The notes under the pieces were generated by a model that did not search any database, was not told the origin of the DNA, and worked only from the letters and a program-made list of their open reading frames with translations. Positions 30,046 to 41,100 of a DNA stretch of 64,000 nt are shown here, piece after piece (the first letter of the stretch is position 1; each line of letters starts with the position of its first letter). Position numbers and translations under genes: made by a program. This stretch comes from Isochrysis galbana (lineage: Eukaryota > Haptophyta > Isochrysidales > Isochrysidaceae): contig CM030942.1 of the NCBI GenBank assembly GCA_018136815.1, forward strand, positions 1,303,797 to 1,367,796, given 5' to 3'.

Positions 30046-30933
30046 ATGGACCACCTCTCACGAGGAAGAGAAGACGGGGAGGCCCTCACAGGATGTGCGG
30101 TGCGGTCACGCTGCGCTGCCACTGAGAAGAGGATGAGCGCGGCGGCACGGCTGGCAGCGGCGACAATTGCCTTATCGCTTGTGCCCACACTATTTGACCG
30201 CTCCTCTCACCAGAAGAGCGCGTCCCCTACCGGCTCTGCCCCCGTTGCGTTGCTGGTGACCGCACATCCAGACGATGAGAGCATGTTCTTCGGGCCCACT
30301 CTCCGTGGACTTCGCGAAATGGGGCACGACATGTACCTGCTCTCGTTGACCACTGGCGACTCACAGGGGCTTGGACCGGTCCGCTCGCGCGAGCTCGACG
30401 CCGCAGCGCGCGAATGGGGTGTCAGTGAAGCAGTTGCGCTCGACCACCCGACATTCCGAGACGCTCTATCAGTCTGGGACATCACCGCAGCCTCAGCGGC
30501 AGTCGTATCCTACGCGTCGCGCATTCGCCGCCGATTGTCCATCATCGTAACCTTTGATTGGAACGGGATCTCTCATCATCCAGATCATCGTCACGCCCAC
30601 GAGGCTGTGATGGCCGCAGCGCACTCGCTCACCAGATTAGGGCGTAACGTGAAGATCTTACAACTACAATCTCAGGCGAGGCCGTTTGCCTTTTCTGGGG
30701 CTCTTGGGGTGGCCTTCCATCGCATAGGCCTCTCGGCTCTTTTCAATTCTGCGGATCGTCCCGCGCCAGTTCACATTTTCCATCAATGGTCAAGTGCTAA
30801 CGTCTATCGGTCAATGCAGCGCCACCATCGCTCACAATGGCGCTGGTTTCGAGTCATCCATGTGTTACTCTCACGCTATTCATACATCAATGAATTGGAA
30901 GACATGTTGACGCCATCCGCTCCTATCTTCTAG
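30046..30933 (+). CDS. PIGL: PIG-L family N-acetylglucosaminyl-phosphatidylinositol de-N-acetylase
   Basis: 295 residues, one exon. Possible starts are ATG 30046 and ATG 30133; the second would place the hydrophobic segment ARLAAATIALSLVPTLF at the extreme N-terminus, as in the ER-anchored enzyme. LmbE/PIG-L motifs: LLVTAHPDDESMFFGPTL (metal-binding HPDDE), VRSRELDAAAREWGV, and FDWNGISHHPDHRHAHEAV (second metal-binding histidine cluster). The family removes the acetyl group from GlcNAc-PI, the second step of GPI-anchor synthesis on the cytosolic face of the ER. The domain architecture (one N-terminal TM, C-terminal basic region) fits the eukaryotic GPI enzyme rather than bacterial bacillithiol or mycothiol relatives. 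Confidence 0.9.
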   Translation: MDHLSRGREDGEALTGCAVRSRCAATEKRMSAAARLAAATIALSLVPTLFDRSSHQKSASPTGSAPVALLVTAHPDDESMFFGPTLRGLREMGHDMYLLSLTTGDSQGLGPVRSRELDAAAREWGVSEAVALDHPTFRDALSVWDITAASAAVVSYASRIRRRLSIIVTFDWNGISHHPDHRHAHEAVMAAAHSLTRLGRNVKILQLQSQARPFAFSGALGVAFHRIGLSALFNSADRPAPVHIFHQWSSANVYRSMQRHHRSQWRWFRVIHVLLSRYSYINELEDMLTPSAPIF

Positions 30934-32538
30934 TGTCCGAGTAACGAGATAGGCCTCAGGAAGGAGTTCGTCATCGGCGTGGCGTGGGGACCACCAATAG
31001 GGCGCTTTGGCTAAGTGTAGCTATGTGCCTTAAATGCTTGTATTGCGCTTCTCGCTTTGCTGGGATTCTAACGCCCAGCTATGGGCCCCCATACGCAGTC
31101 CACAGTGGCGCTCGACGGCGTGGATGTGTTGCAGTATTGTCTATTGCGAAGGAGCATGTGGATTGTGCTTGGGCGCCATGCGGCCGGGCCCATGCCATGC
31201 GCAGCAAAGAATATGAACATGCACTTTCTCATGTGTTGTGGTTGTTGTGGGCGGGTGTCCACGCGAGCGAGCGAGCGCGACCGCGATGAAGGGTTAGGCG
31301 CAAATATGAGTGAGCACTGCGGTGAAAACGTCGTGTGGATGTGGGGGAGCCACCGAGTTGATCACTGAGGAACAGAGAGCGCGGCCGGTTGTCGAATCCA
31401 TAGCCAGAGCTATTTGCTTTTCTCTGGGCGCCAACGATTCGATGGCTCAGTAGTCAGTAGTGCACAGCTGACGAATGAGTTTTGTTTTGAGGGCCTGTCT
31501 CAAGTGTACTCCATACTCCGCTCAACTAACTTCTGCTTACGTACTACTACGGTTGCGGGTAGGAGGAACGTCTCCATGCCGCATGCCGCATGCGACACGC
31601 ACTAATTATAGGGCGTGACTTTCCCCCCCGAGCCCCCCCGCTCTCCTCTCTCCCTCTTCCCTCCGTCCCGCGCGTACCGCTCCAGCCGGGATCCCTTCCT
31701 TCCCACGTCTCACGCGATCCCAACGGTTCCCTTGTTTCCTTGGTCGGCGAGGCCCGGAGTCTCCCGCGCTCGTCGCTCTCTCCGCCCCTCCAGCGCCCGA
31801 CCCCTTCCCCGTTCCATTAGTATTCCCCACTGTTTCTAGAGCGTTCCCGTGCCCCTCTCCGTCAGTTTTCTTTTGTTCTTTATTGTTTGTTTTAGCGCTC
31901 TCGCTCGGAAGCACCCCCTCGTGACTGCCCCTCTCCCCTCTCGTGTGTCCCCCCTCGCTCTGTCCGACATCATGCCCGCAGACCTGCTCCTCACGCCATG
32001 TAACAAGACCTGTCAAGACACCCCCGCGCCCACGTCACCCACTCCTTCTTTCTCCCTCCGTATGCCACACAGCACACAGCTCAAGTCCAAGCACCAAGCA
32101 CAAGCACCAGAAACTCACAACAGCACATGCACTCCCTCTTCACACTAATCTTATGATTGGTCGCCATGGAGGGGGGAGGGGGGCCTTGCGCCCCCCCCAC
32201 TCTCTCGACTCCCCTCATGCGGGGCGAGAACCATCCACCCCCTTCGGGTGCTGGAGAAGAAGAAGAAGAAGAAGAAGCCATAAGCTGCTAGCTTCGTGCT
32301 TCGTCTTCGTGAAGAGTTCATGGACGAAGCGGCGAAGCGGTCAGCGGTCAGCGGCTGCACTGGGACGGTGAATGCCGTCGGAGGGTTGAAGGTTTCGACT
32401 CTCCCTGCCCACCCGTGACTTTGTACTACGTACTACAAATCTATACGCTACAGAACATTCTACTACTAGCTACTAGTAGTACTTTTCATCTCTTTATACT
32501 AACATAATAACACACTTGAAAACAAAACGGACCGCTTG
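30934..32538. other. Intergenic, nothing recognised
   Basis: A long stretch without supported genes. It contains a pyrimidine-rich region (31620-31960), an (AGA)n run at 32253-32277, and a CTACTA-rich patch near 32460. Short open frames on both strands are composition-driven. Confidence 0.45.
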
Positions 32539-33906
32539 ATGCGGCTGTTCGCTGGTGTTAGGAGTAGCTGTACGAGTACGAAACGATCCTCTCTCTCCCT
32601 CTCTCCGCGCCTGGCATCTTCCGTCGCTCTCCGCCCACCTGGTGGGTCTGTACGGACAGGCGCCTCGACCAGCTGGGCAATGGCCGAAGAGCTGGTCCGA
32701 GAGTACGTGGATTTGATCATCCGGCGGACCGTCGACGCCGTCGCAACCCCAAGCCAAAACGAGCACAGCAGCGCGAGTGGGCCGCGTGGAGACGCTCTGC
32801 CATCACGAGCGCGCCAAGAAACGGAGAGACTGCGGCCTCAAGCAATCGTGCAGCCCATCGCCAACGGGGTTGGACTGTGCGGTTCCTTTGCCGCAGGGCG
32901 CGGCGCCGTATGGAGACGCATTGAGCGTCCAGGCATGCGGCATTACTACTACAACGAAGAGCTCGGTGAAAGCCGGTGGGAGCGTCCTGACATAGAGAAA
33001 CCCAACGTTGTGCTGAGCCAGGAGACCCCTTCAATGACAGTCGCGTCGAAATGGCCCTCAACCACAGTGTCATTGCCGGCGATTGAAGCCGACATCCTCG
33101 ACGTTGCTAGAGACTATGCAGAGCGGCAGCAGCCTCCTGGTCTACAGTTGCCGCTACTATCATTTCAAGGCCGTTCAGGAAAATCCAAGCCACTTCAGAA
33201 GTGTAGGTCAGACGCCGACGGGACGTCAGGAGACGTGCAGGCGTTAATTAATAAGTTGGGCATGCAAGACTTACTCCCGCAAAGTGCGCGCCGTGCAGAT
33301 ACGTCCCAACAGCCACCAATGACACCGGCACCTGCCTCTGCACGGAACGCAATCTATGCAGAACAGCCTCATCATGATGCTCGACCTCGAGATCGGCGAC
33401 GAGAGCCACAGCTCCCTCCCCATATGTCTACCATCGCTCATCTTGGTCGCAAGCTCCCGTTAGGTCTTCCGCAGAAGCTCGAGGTTTCCCGTAATGACAC
33501 TCTCTTCCACATCCGGACCAAAGAGTACGTCGCATCAAAGCTCGAGGCGACATTAAACGATCCTACTTACAAAGGCTTCGTTCATCGCAACATCGATGGC
33601 GTCGCCAAATGGGAGCCAGAGGAGAGGATAAAGGATATCCGCGCTCGTGCTGAGCAAAAGGACGCGCTGCTTCGCCGTGCTGCTGAGCGTCACGCTGCAA
33701 TCCTTCGTGAGAAAGAGAAAGTGCACCGCGAAAGGATAGCTTCGACGTTGCCACCGGTGCCTCAAAATTCGAAGAAAGGGATCAGAAGAGCTGACGGATT
33801 TGCAGAGCCAACTAGAGATTTGAGCAGACCGTTGTCGCCTAGCGCTGCGAGTTCAGACCGACATCGCGCCCGGTTGCTTGCCGCAGAGATTAGACGACTC
33901 AGCTAA
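32539..33906 (+). CDS. WW-domain-containing protein, function unknown
   Basis: 455 residues from ATG 32539; a second ATG at 32680 (MAEELVREYVDLIIRR) would give 408 residues and fits better if the Ser/Arg-rich first 47 residues are UTR. A single WW-like module lies near residues 127-150 (WRRIERPGMRHYYYNEELGESRWERP), with both tryptophans and the tyrosine patch. The rest is helical and basic, with a predicted coiled coil near residues 370-410 (RAEQKDALLRRAAERHAAILREK). The start region resembles RIIa-type dimerisation helices of ciliary proteins (inference). No catalytic domain is seen. Proline-motif binding is the only role supported. Confidence 0.7.
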   Translation: MRLFAGVRSSCTSTKRSSLSLSPRLASSVALRPPGGSVRTGASTSWAMAEELVREYVDLIIRRTVDAVATPSQNEHSSASGPRGDALPSRARQETERLRPQAIVQPIANGVGLCGSFAAGRGAVWRRIERPGMRHYYYNEELGESRWERPDIEKPNVVLSQETPSMTVASKWPSTTVSLPAIEADILDVARDYAERQQPPGLQLPLLSFQGRSGKSKPLQKCRSDADGTSGDVQALINKLGMQDLLPQSARRADTSQQPPMTPAPASARNAIYAEQPHHDARPRDRRREPQLPPHMSTIAHLGRKLPLGLPQKLEVSRNDTLFHIRTKEYVASKLEATLNDPTYKGFVHRNIDGVAKWEPEERIKDIRARAEQKDALLRRAAERHAAILREKEKVHRERIASTLPPVPQNSKKGIRRADGFAEPTRDLSRPLSPSAASSDRHRARLLAAEIRRLS

Positions 33907-34638
33907 CACCTGAGCTCGAGTGCCCATTGCTTTGGAGGGGTCGATTCTGCCCTCCAAAGCGCGACTCGAGGTCCTAGGGTATCAATCGCTGTGAGATGGC
34001 GGCGAGGCAGACCTCCAAAAGATCCCAGAGTGAGCTCTCTCTCGGCTCACGTCACGCTTGCTAACGGCGTTCATCAAGTGCTGATGCGCCCTTTCGAAGC
34101 AAGGTTCCAGAGCAAATACTTGACTATTGCAAACAAATACTTGATGCATTAGACGAGCGGTGCATGCACTGGTCGCGCGCATCAGAATTGTGCGTTGCAT
34201 TTGCTCAGAATTCACCATTAGGACACGATCGGTAGCACAAATAGGGCACATAAAGGCATTTCATCAAGGCCCTGAAACTCACGGCCACCGAAAGTTTTTG
34301 CCGGTCTTCCGTTGTAGGCATGGGAATGTGCATGGCGGAAGTGTTGCTTGCTCGTTGTTGTCGGGTTGCAATCCGCAATGGGCCCACACTTTGCTTTAAC
34401 GGCATATGACAAGAACGGGGAAGCAGGCATGCGCTGTGCGCGCAGTCCACGCATGGCAGGCTGCAAATGCGCCGGCATTAGCCTAGTTTAGGATCTCATG
34501 GCCCGAACCATTCTGCAGCACCACGTTCCCGCCCATGTGACCTGATGGCACATAGAAATCTGCATAGATTCTGTCATTGAATCGTGGCTGACGACCGACG
34601 CTGACGGAAAGCATGCTTCTCTATGATGCTCCAACAAA
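33907..34638. other. Intergenic, nothing recognised
   Basis: No coding region is supported. A short inverted pair (CCTCCAAAGCGCGACTCGAGG near 33950 and CTGAGCTCGAGTGCC near 33910) may act at the 3' end of the WW gene, which is speculative. Confidence 0.35.
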
Positions 34639-34659
34639 ACTATTGTTATAGTTTTAGCG

Positions 34660-34965
34660 ATGGAGCGCGCGCCGACCGCTCCCCTCTCCCAGCCCCCCGC
34701 CGTCACGACGCCCCAACGGGGCCGCCCCAAGCCGCCGGAGCCGAAGCGCTCGCAGGCCTCAGCACCGCCTGACAACGACGTCGAGATGGCGCCGCCACCC
34801 TCGCCTCCCAGGCAGCCACAGAAGCAGGGAGCAGGCAAAGTCCTGTTCCCTGCTGACAAGCAGAACCTGACTCAGGCTCAGAACGCCAGCGCCGCCGGGC
34901 AGCCACCCACTCAAGGACTCCCCATGGGGTGTGGCAGCTCTGGCCTGCCACCCCCATGGCGGTAA
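34660..34965 (+). CDS. ORF1-like N-terminal segment (Pro-rich)
   Basis: 101 codons starting MERAPTAPLSQPP, Pro/Gln/Lys-rich, with no domain. The start matches those of the copies at 233 (minus) and 53745. The body of the protein continues in another frame from about 34956, so a small intron or a frameshift must join them. A donor GGTAACT at 34961 is available, but no acceptor stands out. Confidence 0.45.
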   Translation: MERAPTAPLSQPPAVTTPQRGRPKPPEPKRSQASAPPDNDVEMAPPPSPPRQPQKQGAGKVLFPADKQNLTQAQNASAAGQPPTQGLPMGCGSSGLPPPWR

Positions 34966-36145
34966 CTCCTACCATCTGTGCACCCCTCGGGGGTGGGCAC
35001 ATGACACAACAAACAATCACTGGAGCTTTTGCTCCCTCCAACCAACAGCCAAATCCTCCACCTAAGTCGTACGCGCAAGCCGCACATGGACACAAAGGGA
35101 AAGAGCCACAACAGCAAGCCCAGCAGCCACCAGCTCAACAGCCACAGCCGCAGTCACGCAAGCGGGCCGACCCCCAGTCGGACCCAAAACCGACTCCAAA
35201 CAACACCACCTCATTTGCTTCTCCTCCACCAGATGAGGAAGAAGAACCCGAAGACACTCCCTTCTTCATTCAGCTAGCCCAGCTAGCTGAGGACAAGAAG
35301 GATATCAAAAGCGAAGATGTAGCCACATTCATGAAATTCCTACTCTCTAGGCTAGAAGGCCTAGACGCCACTCCAGACGGAATGGATAAGGGCCGAAAGG
35401 GCCCTTGGATCTTTTACGTCGATGACGACGCACACGACCAATTCAAGGCCGCCTACGGCGACAAGCTTCAAACAGTACTCTCGGGAGTCCCGCACGAATT
35501 TGGAGTCACCTATGGCGCGCTAGCCGACTCAGCACCGCGCAAATCTAGCGCGGTCCGCTCCTCCCTCAAAGAGGTCGCCACGTACATCGTGTTCCGCATC
35601 TTCGACCCGGTTAAGGCGTACAAAACTAAGACTCGACATTTGGCTAGCGCATTGGAGCGCGAAGGTTTCCATGTCCTTAGGGGCAACCAACAACGCGTCA
35701 AAACCTCGCTTGAGGGAATCACGAAGGTCGAGGCGGGTAAACGCCCGATTTGGCACTTCTACGTATACACGGACACTACTGCCCTAGGCCATCGCTTCCC
35801 GCGGACTTTCCACGTGACCCTCGATGATGGGGAGAATTTCAACTTGGACTACGCGGTCCGCTCCTCGGTGGAATGCGTGACGCCGGAAGGCGACATTGCC
35901 ATACACGGCGCCCCAGGAGGTTGCAAAGGGTACGATAAGCCGTGGGCTATCTCATATCTGCGCAAGAATCAAGTCAGTTTTCGCCAATGCACATGCGAGC
36001 AAGACAAAGCAAAAGCGGAGCAACGCAAACGCCAACGCGAGATAAGCAACGCCATGGACTACAGGGCCCTTATGGGCCTTGGAGCGGCGGCACCTTGCCG
36101 CCGATTCATGGCGGGCGAATGCAAGAACAATCGCATGAAAGGGCA
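34956..36145 (+). CDS. LINE ORF1-like nucleic-acid-binding protein
   Basis: About 396 codons from ATG 34956 to the loss of element sequence near 36145; the frame itself runs on to 36371 through unrelated element DNA. A Gln/Pro-rich N-terminus is followed by a folded region (WIFYVDDDAHDQFKAAYG; FRIFDPVKAYKTKTRHLASAL; IWHFYVYTDTTALGHRFP; FHVTLDDGENFNLDYAVR). The C-terminus is strongly basic (AKAEQRKRQREISNAMD) with a CxxxxxxxC..H zinc-knuckle-like motif (CRRFMAGECKNNRMKGH). The degenerate locus at 57060-57451 matches the last third, including IHG..GCKG. This supports a repeated mobile-element protein. The ORF1 assignment is inferred from composition and from LINE remnants nearby. Confidence 0.5.
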
Positions 36146-36175
36146 CACCGTCCTTAGTTTAAGGACAGAACTTTC

Positions 36176-36400
36176 TAACCGATATGCGGTCTATCCTTTT
36201 GTGGATGGTGGCCGCCATTCTCGTGTATCCAACGTTCGGCCCCAGGCGCATCGTGTGGTGTGCGTCTCGAAACTTGTGCGGCTGAAAGGTCTGAACGTGC
36301 GCGGCGCGATGTGTCCACCGTGGATATTAATATTGAAAGTTGGCAAACATTCGATGGCTCCATTTGAGTGATGTCCCGGGATTCCGACGGAACGCGACCT
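36176..36400. mobile_element. TIR-family element end
   Basis: The last ~70 bp (AACATTCGATGGCTCCATTTG..GATGTCCCGGG..GACGGAACGCGACC) parallel the MITE end (ACATTTGATCGCTCAATTCG..GATGTCCCACTATT GACGGAACGACACC). The left boundary is uncertain; it replaces the C-terminus of the ORF1-like gene. Confidence 0.5.
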
Positions 36401-36528
36401 TTTCTGCACCCCCACTCCCCCGGCCCTGCCCCCCCTCCCCCCCCCCCCGCCATCAGGCGGCTCCCGCCGCCGCCCACTTGTAGGCACAGGAGGACGGGGG
36501 GAAATGATCACCGGGGGCGGCGCGGGCC

Positions 36529-37446
36529 ACCGGACCATATCTAAAATAAAATAATTAATGTTATATCCTAGCCAACCCCACTAGCTAATTGGACACAACT
36601 TTTCCGTCCCGGAATCCCGCCATGCCTGACAAGCCAGGTGTCCGAGTGCTACCGGGAGGAGGGGGCACTGCCCCCTCCCCTCGATATTTGTCCTCCCCCC
36701 AGTGCACGCACCGACCCCGCGCACCCCAGCACGTCCTCTCCTCGAGTCCACGCTGGGGGAAAACCCCTTGCGGGTAAAAGCAACGCAAGGGGGGGGGGGG
36801 GGGGGCCTTCGTGAGATAGGAGCCCAGAAGCGCTAATCTCTCCTCGCTGAAGCGAGTGCGGCTGCGGCGAGCCGCGGCCCTGCTTCCCTCCTGGTTCTGG
36901 TGCCCCCGTCTTCTCTTACCCAAACGGGGCGAGAAGACACGTAAACGCCGGAGGGGAGAGCTGCCACTCCCCCCTCCCCTCCCTCTTCCCTCCTCCTCCT
37001 CTCTTCCCTGCGGCTCTAGCCATGGCGCGCGCCTGCGGCCCCTCTTCAGGTCCCCAGGAGGCCGGCAGGGGCCTGGGAGCGCAGCTCAGGGGGCAGGTCA
37101 GGCTGGGGTATGGCCCTGGCCCCTGCTACCTCTCCCTCGCTGGCTCTCGAGCCCCTGCCAATCGACTGGAGCTGGCTGAGGGGTCCTGATTGATCAGGGG
37201 GGGCCAGGGGGAGGAGGGGCTGGTCAGAGGGATGGGCAGGCCACGACGGGCCAAGGCGAGCGAGTCAGGCGGGCCTGCTGTGGGGAGAGGAATGAGTCAG
37301 CATGGCTGTGTGCTCCTGGCAAGCCATCAGGCGTGCCAGGAGAGTGGGTGGTTCCTCCCCCATGGCAGGGCGAGGAGTGGAGAGAGAGGGGGGCTCGTGC
37401 CCCCCCATGGGCGAACTAAGTATAAACTTAGTGACCGGACCATATC
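36529..37446 (-). mobile_element. ~890-bp non-autonomous retroposon, copy A, with 13-bp TSD
   Basis: The element 36542-37433 is flanked by direct repeats ACCGGACCATATC at 36529-36541 and 37434-37446. Its 5' end is on the right (palindrome ACTAAGTATAAACTTAGT, 37415-37433). Its 3' end is an A/T-rich tail (TAAAATAAAATAATTAATG) on the left. The body is near-identical, inverted, to 54389-55277, which has its own TSD. No convincing ORF. TSD plus A/T-rich tail indicates LINE-type target-primed insertion. Confidence 0.85.
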
Positions 37447-38145
37447 AAAGCCCTTTATCCCTATCCCCCTACGTAGTGCACAAGGGGAGTCGCCTAATGG
37501 CGGGGGGAGAAGCAGGGCCGGGGAAGTGGGGGTCTCATAGAAAGTTTTTGCTGCGTGCAAAGAAAGTAGTGTGTCCACGGCCGCGTGTGAGGTGAGAATA
37601 TTTAAAGGTTTATTTACATGACTAGCCGCTCGATTCACATCACTGGGGGCTGCACCACTCCGGGAGGGCGGGTCGTTCGACACAAACTGGTCGACACAGC
37701 AAGGTATGGTCGGAGTCGATTCTAAACGCGGCCCCCACGCCTCCCCGTTGTCTCCTTCCTCCTGATCGGGCGGTAGCCTATTGAGCGCCCCCCTCAGGCT
37801 AGTCTAGAGACCAACCCAAAGCCACGTGTGTCGATACACATGAAAGGTATCCCGCCGAAGATTGGCGATTAGCTCCTCGCTTGCGCTTAACAAAGTGGTA
37901 CGCGGCTTGTCGTTGATGAATGCGCAGCAAGTGCAGATGGAGGCAAACGAGGGTGGAGTCCAATGCACGGATGGAAGAAATGACCCGAATCGGACGTTCT
38001 TGGAAGTCGTGAGTCATACAACACTGCTGATGCGGCATTCTTAGTATGATGCGTAATGAAGACGGTCCAAGCGGGAGCAAGGCCACTCGTGGAGCCTCGC
38101 GAATGCCGAAAATAAGTCACCTGGGCTTCCAAACCACTCATGTCA
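37447..38145. other. Intergenic
   Basis: 37485-37530 (GTCGCCTAATGGCGGGGGGAG..GGGCCGGGGAAGTGGGGG) is an inverted, diverged copy of 36405-36475 on the other side of the retroposon. No gene is recognised. Confidence 0.45.
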
Positions 38146-41100
38146 TCATGCAACGGCATCAAAAACACCTTGTGCTAGTGGCGATGGGCACACATTCCAC
38201 TGACGAGCCGGCATCGGCTCTTTGAAGGGCGATCGCAGCACCTCGCCAGCGCTAACACCTTTGGTCGCCTTTTGGAAAGGTGCAACCCCGCGATTGACAG
38301 CCGATCCCATCGGTCGCGAGGTGCCGAGTGGCTTGTTGGAACCACCACTGCCAATTAGGCTTGTACGCTTGGAGCGGAGCTTCGGTATAGCCATAGAACC
38401 CCGGAGGCGGTCTGGAGTCGGCACGGCATGTGCGGATATCGAATCTGATTCACGGCGACCACGGATGCTTTCGGCGGATTTTCCTGGCGTACGTACTCCG
38501 GAGTTGATACGACGGCCATTCATCGACCCGGTTGACGACCGGCGGCCATTGGCTGGAGTGATAGATGCAAAAGCACGGGTGGATGCATGGTCTGAGGCCA
38601 GCTGCCGCATGTCGTACTCGACCTCTGCTGCCAATTGCTTGTCGCGCGAGAGAATTTCGTTTAGATGGGCCTTGTGGTCTCGGAGCAGCTCGCGGAGAAA
38701 TAGAAAAACATCCCGTAAAAGTGGCGAGCGGTACTTCTCGAGGTAGCGCTTGAGCTCGATCACGATGGGCACAATTGATTCAACAGTCGCCTTCCGTGCA
38801 ACAACTGTGAGTACTTTCCCCTTGGCCGCCGCAGCGGCTGATGATGCAGTACCTTGCACTGGTGTTTCCTCGGCGTCGTCTGCGCCACCACCGCCGCTAG
38901 CGTTGGAAACCTTAGCCTCTTTGCACGCGAGCAGCCGGAGAGAGTCGGCTAACACGTTGTGCGCAGGTTCGAGTCGCATCTGCAAATGCAACAAGATTCT
39001 TGGTCAGACTCACAATAAATGCACTTGCAGCACAAGCATCGATTGTGAGCAGAATGAAACATAGCACATTTGGACAAAGGTACCTGGCCATCAAGCACAG
39101 GCGCGAGAACCTCATGGCACAACTTGGCCGTGACCTGAAGACCGCAGGAGGGTGCAGCTATATCACACTTGAGGCGTGTGCGTCATCTTTCTGGCTCTCC
39201 TAGCACTTAAGGTTGCTCAACCGCAGACAGCTGCTCATCCACATGTTGGATCCCCATATTCAAGGCGATCAAACCTGCAATTTGTGCTCGTCGGCCATGG
39301 AAGCGAGCAGGCCCCGAAGGATGTTGAGGCGGTGTGGCTGTCGTTCGGAGCCAACCATTTCATAGGAAGCTCGCTCGTCAGCCGGCAATGGTGTTGAGTG
39401 TTGTGGGTGCTCGAGGCAACCATTTAATTGGAAGAGGAGCGGAACAAATGAATTAAATGCAAGGAGAGGAGAGCGCGGGAGGAGCATGTCGAAAAGGCAT
39501 GATCGAGCCATTTCGCGAAGGGTCGGCTGAGGCAAGACCGGAGCAATCGGGGCGTCATTCGCGGGTCGAGTTCTAGCAAACACGGCCAAGGCGCAGGGCG
39601 TGGTGCACATTACCTCGCAATACCACGCCTTCAGTCACCCAGATTAGTCTGGGCGATGGTGCGAGCGCGCAAACATGCTAGCAACCCCCTCCTCGCGCGC
39701 GCATGTTTTACCTCATGATCGACCAGTGCGACGCAGAAAGCCCGCAGCAGACTCGGGCGCCACTTGATGTAGTCTTCAAGAAGCAGCTGGGTGAGCAGCA
39801 CAACGGCATGATGTCGCACGAGCGGTGAAGGATCCGTGACGGCGAGCGCAATGGTTGGTAAATGACGGTCGAACAGCGCCGTGTGCGCTTTCACCAAGTC
39901 AAAGAGGACTATCAGCGCGTTGTTGCGTACAGCCGGCTGCGTGTTGGAGCTCAGCTCTCGCATGAACATGGGCAGCAACCGGTCCGCTAGAGCTGGCGAG
40001 CCTAGGCAGAATTTGCCAAGCGCAACGAAGGCGCTTGCCGAAACAGCGGGATCGCACTGCCCCTTCGCTAAGTGCGTGGCTGCCGCAACCACAGCCGAGG
40101 TCGGGGCCGAAAATTTGGCCCCCGGCGAGGCGAGAGAGAGGGCGAGTGTGAGCTCACCGTATACGACCAGTGCCAGATGAAGCTCTCGCAGAAAAGCGGG
40201 ACCCATGTCTGAGCGCTTCTCCGCATTACAGATGGTGGCAGCACATGACTCACGGAGCTCGGTTACCCACTTGTCCGACTTACCGAGCCCACCGAGAGCG
40301 CACGCAGTTTGAGTCACCAGCGCCACAGTCTCCGGCGTGCCCTCCCTCTTTCTCACTTGACCCAGTAGCTCGGCGAAAAGTTCGGCCGCCGACTTGTCCG
40401 GGAGACCGCCCCGTTTGGAGATGCACAATATGACCCGAAGAGCGCCGGTCACATCAGTAGTATGCGTGGAATCTCGCCACAGGGTAAGGAGCCGGGACAC
40501 ATCCACGGGCTCCTTTCTGCCGTTCTTGGGCGCCTTTTGCGCGAGCTCCAAGAGGATAGCCCATAGCGCATCGCGAGCGTAGCGCACGTCACCACTTGAC
40601 ACGGGTCGAATATCGCAGGAGAGCAACGAGAGCACGATTGTGGCGAGCTGCGAGGGTAGGCGCGAGCGAGCTGACAGGACAGCTATTGCTTGCTGCAAAT
40701 GAGGCAGCGACTGTGGCCGAATGGACGCTACTAGCAACCAAAATGGATCATCGTCGTTAGTCGTCGACACTGGCACCGAGCCTGCGCGGTGGGCAGCTAG
40801 TGGCTCGACGATGATCTCCTCGATTGCGTCGACGGCGGCGTCACTCACTGACGTCTCCGCATCTCGTGAGAGCGGCAGCACGCCCTCCAGCCAGACTTGC
40901 CGGGCAACAGCGGACGTCGGGTCATGTTGCAGCAGTGCAGTAAGCGAGCGGGCCGCCTGCTTACGGATAGACGGCGAGGAGTCTTGGCAGCGCTCGCAGA
41001 TCAGCTGGAGCTGAGATCGCGAGAGCCCGACGCCACTCGCCACGCCCCACGCCTCCAGAGCTTGCAGGGCAACCCTACGCACAGCTGGGCGCTCGTCTGC

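Larger units (their letters stand above)
34639..36145 (+). mobile_element. LINE-like element, ORF1 region
   Basis: Begins with the near-palindrome ACTATTGTTATAGTT (34639-34653), followed by ATGGAGCGCG, the same layout as the elements at 258 (minus) and 53721. ORF1-like coding follows in two frames. The ORF breaks off near 36145, and the following ~250 bp end in a GACGGAACGCGACC terminus typical of the TIR family, so this copy was probably interrupted. No reverse transcriptase follows here. Confidence 0.6.
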
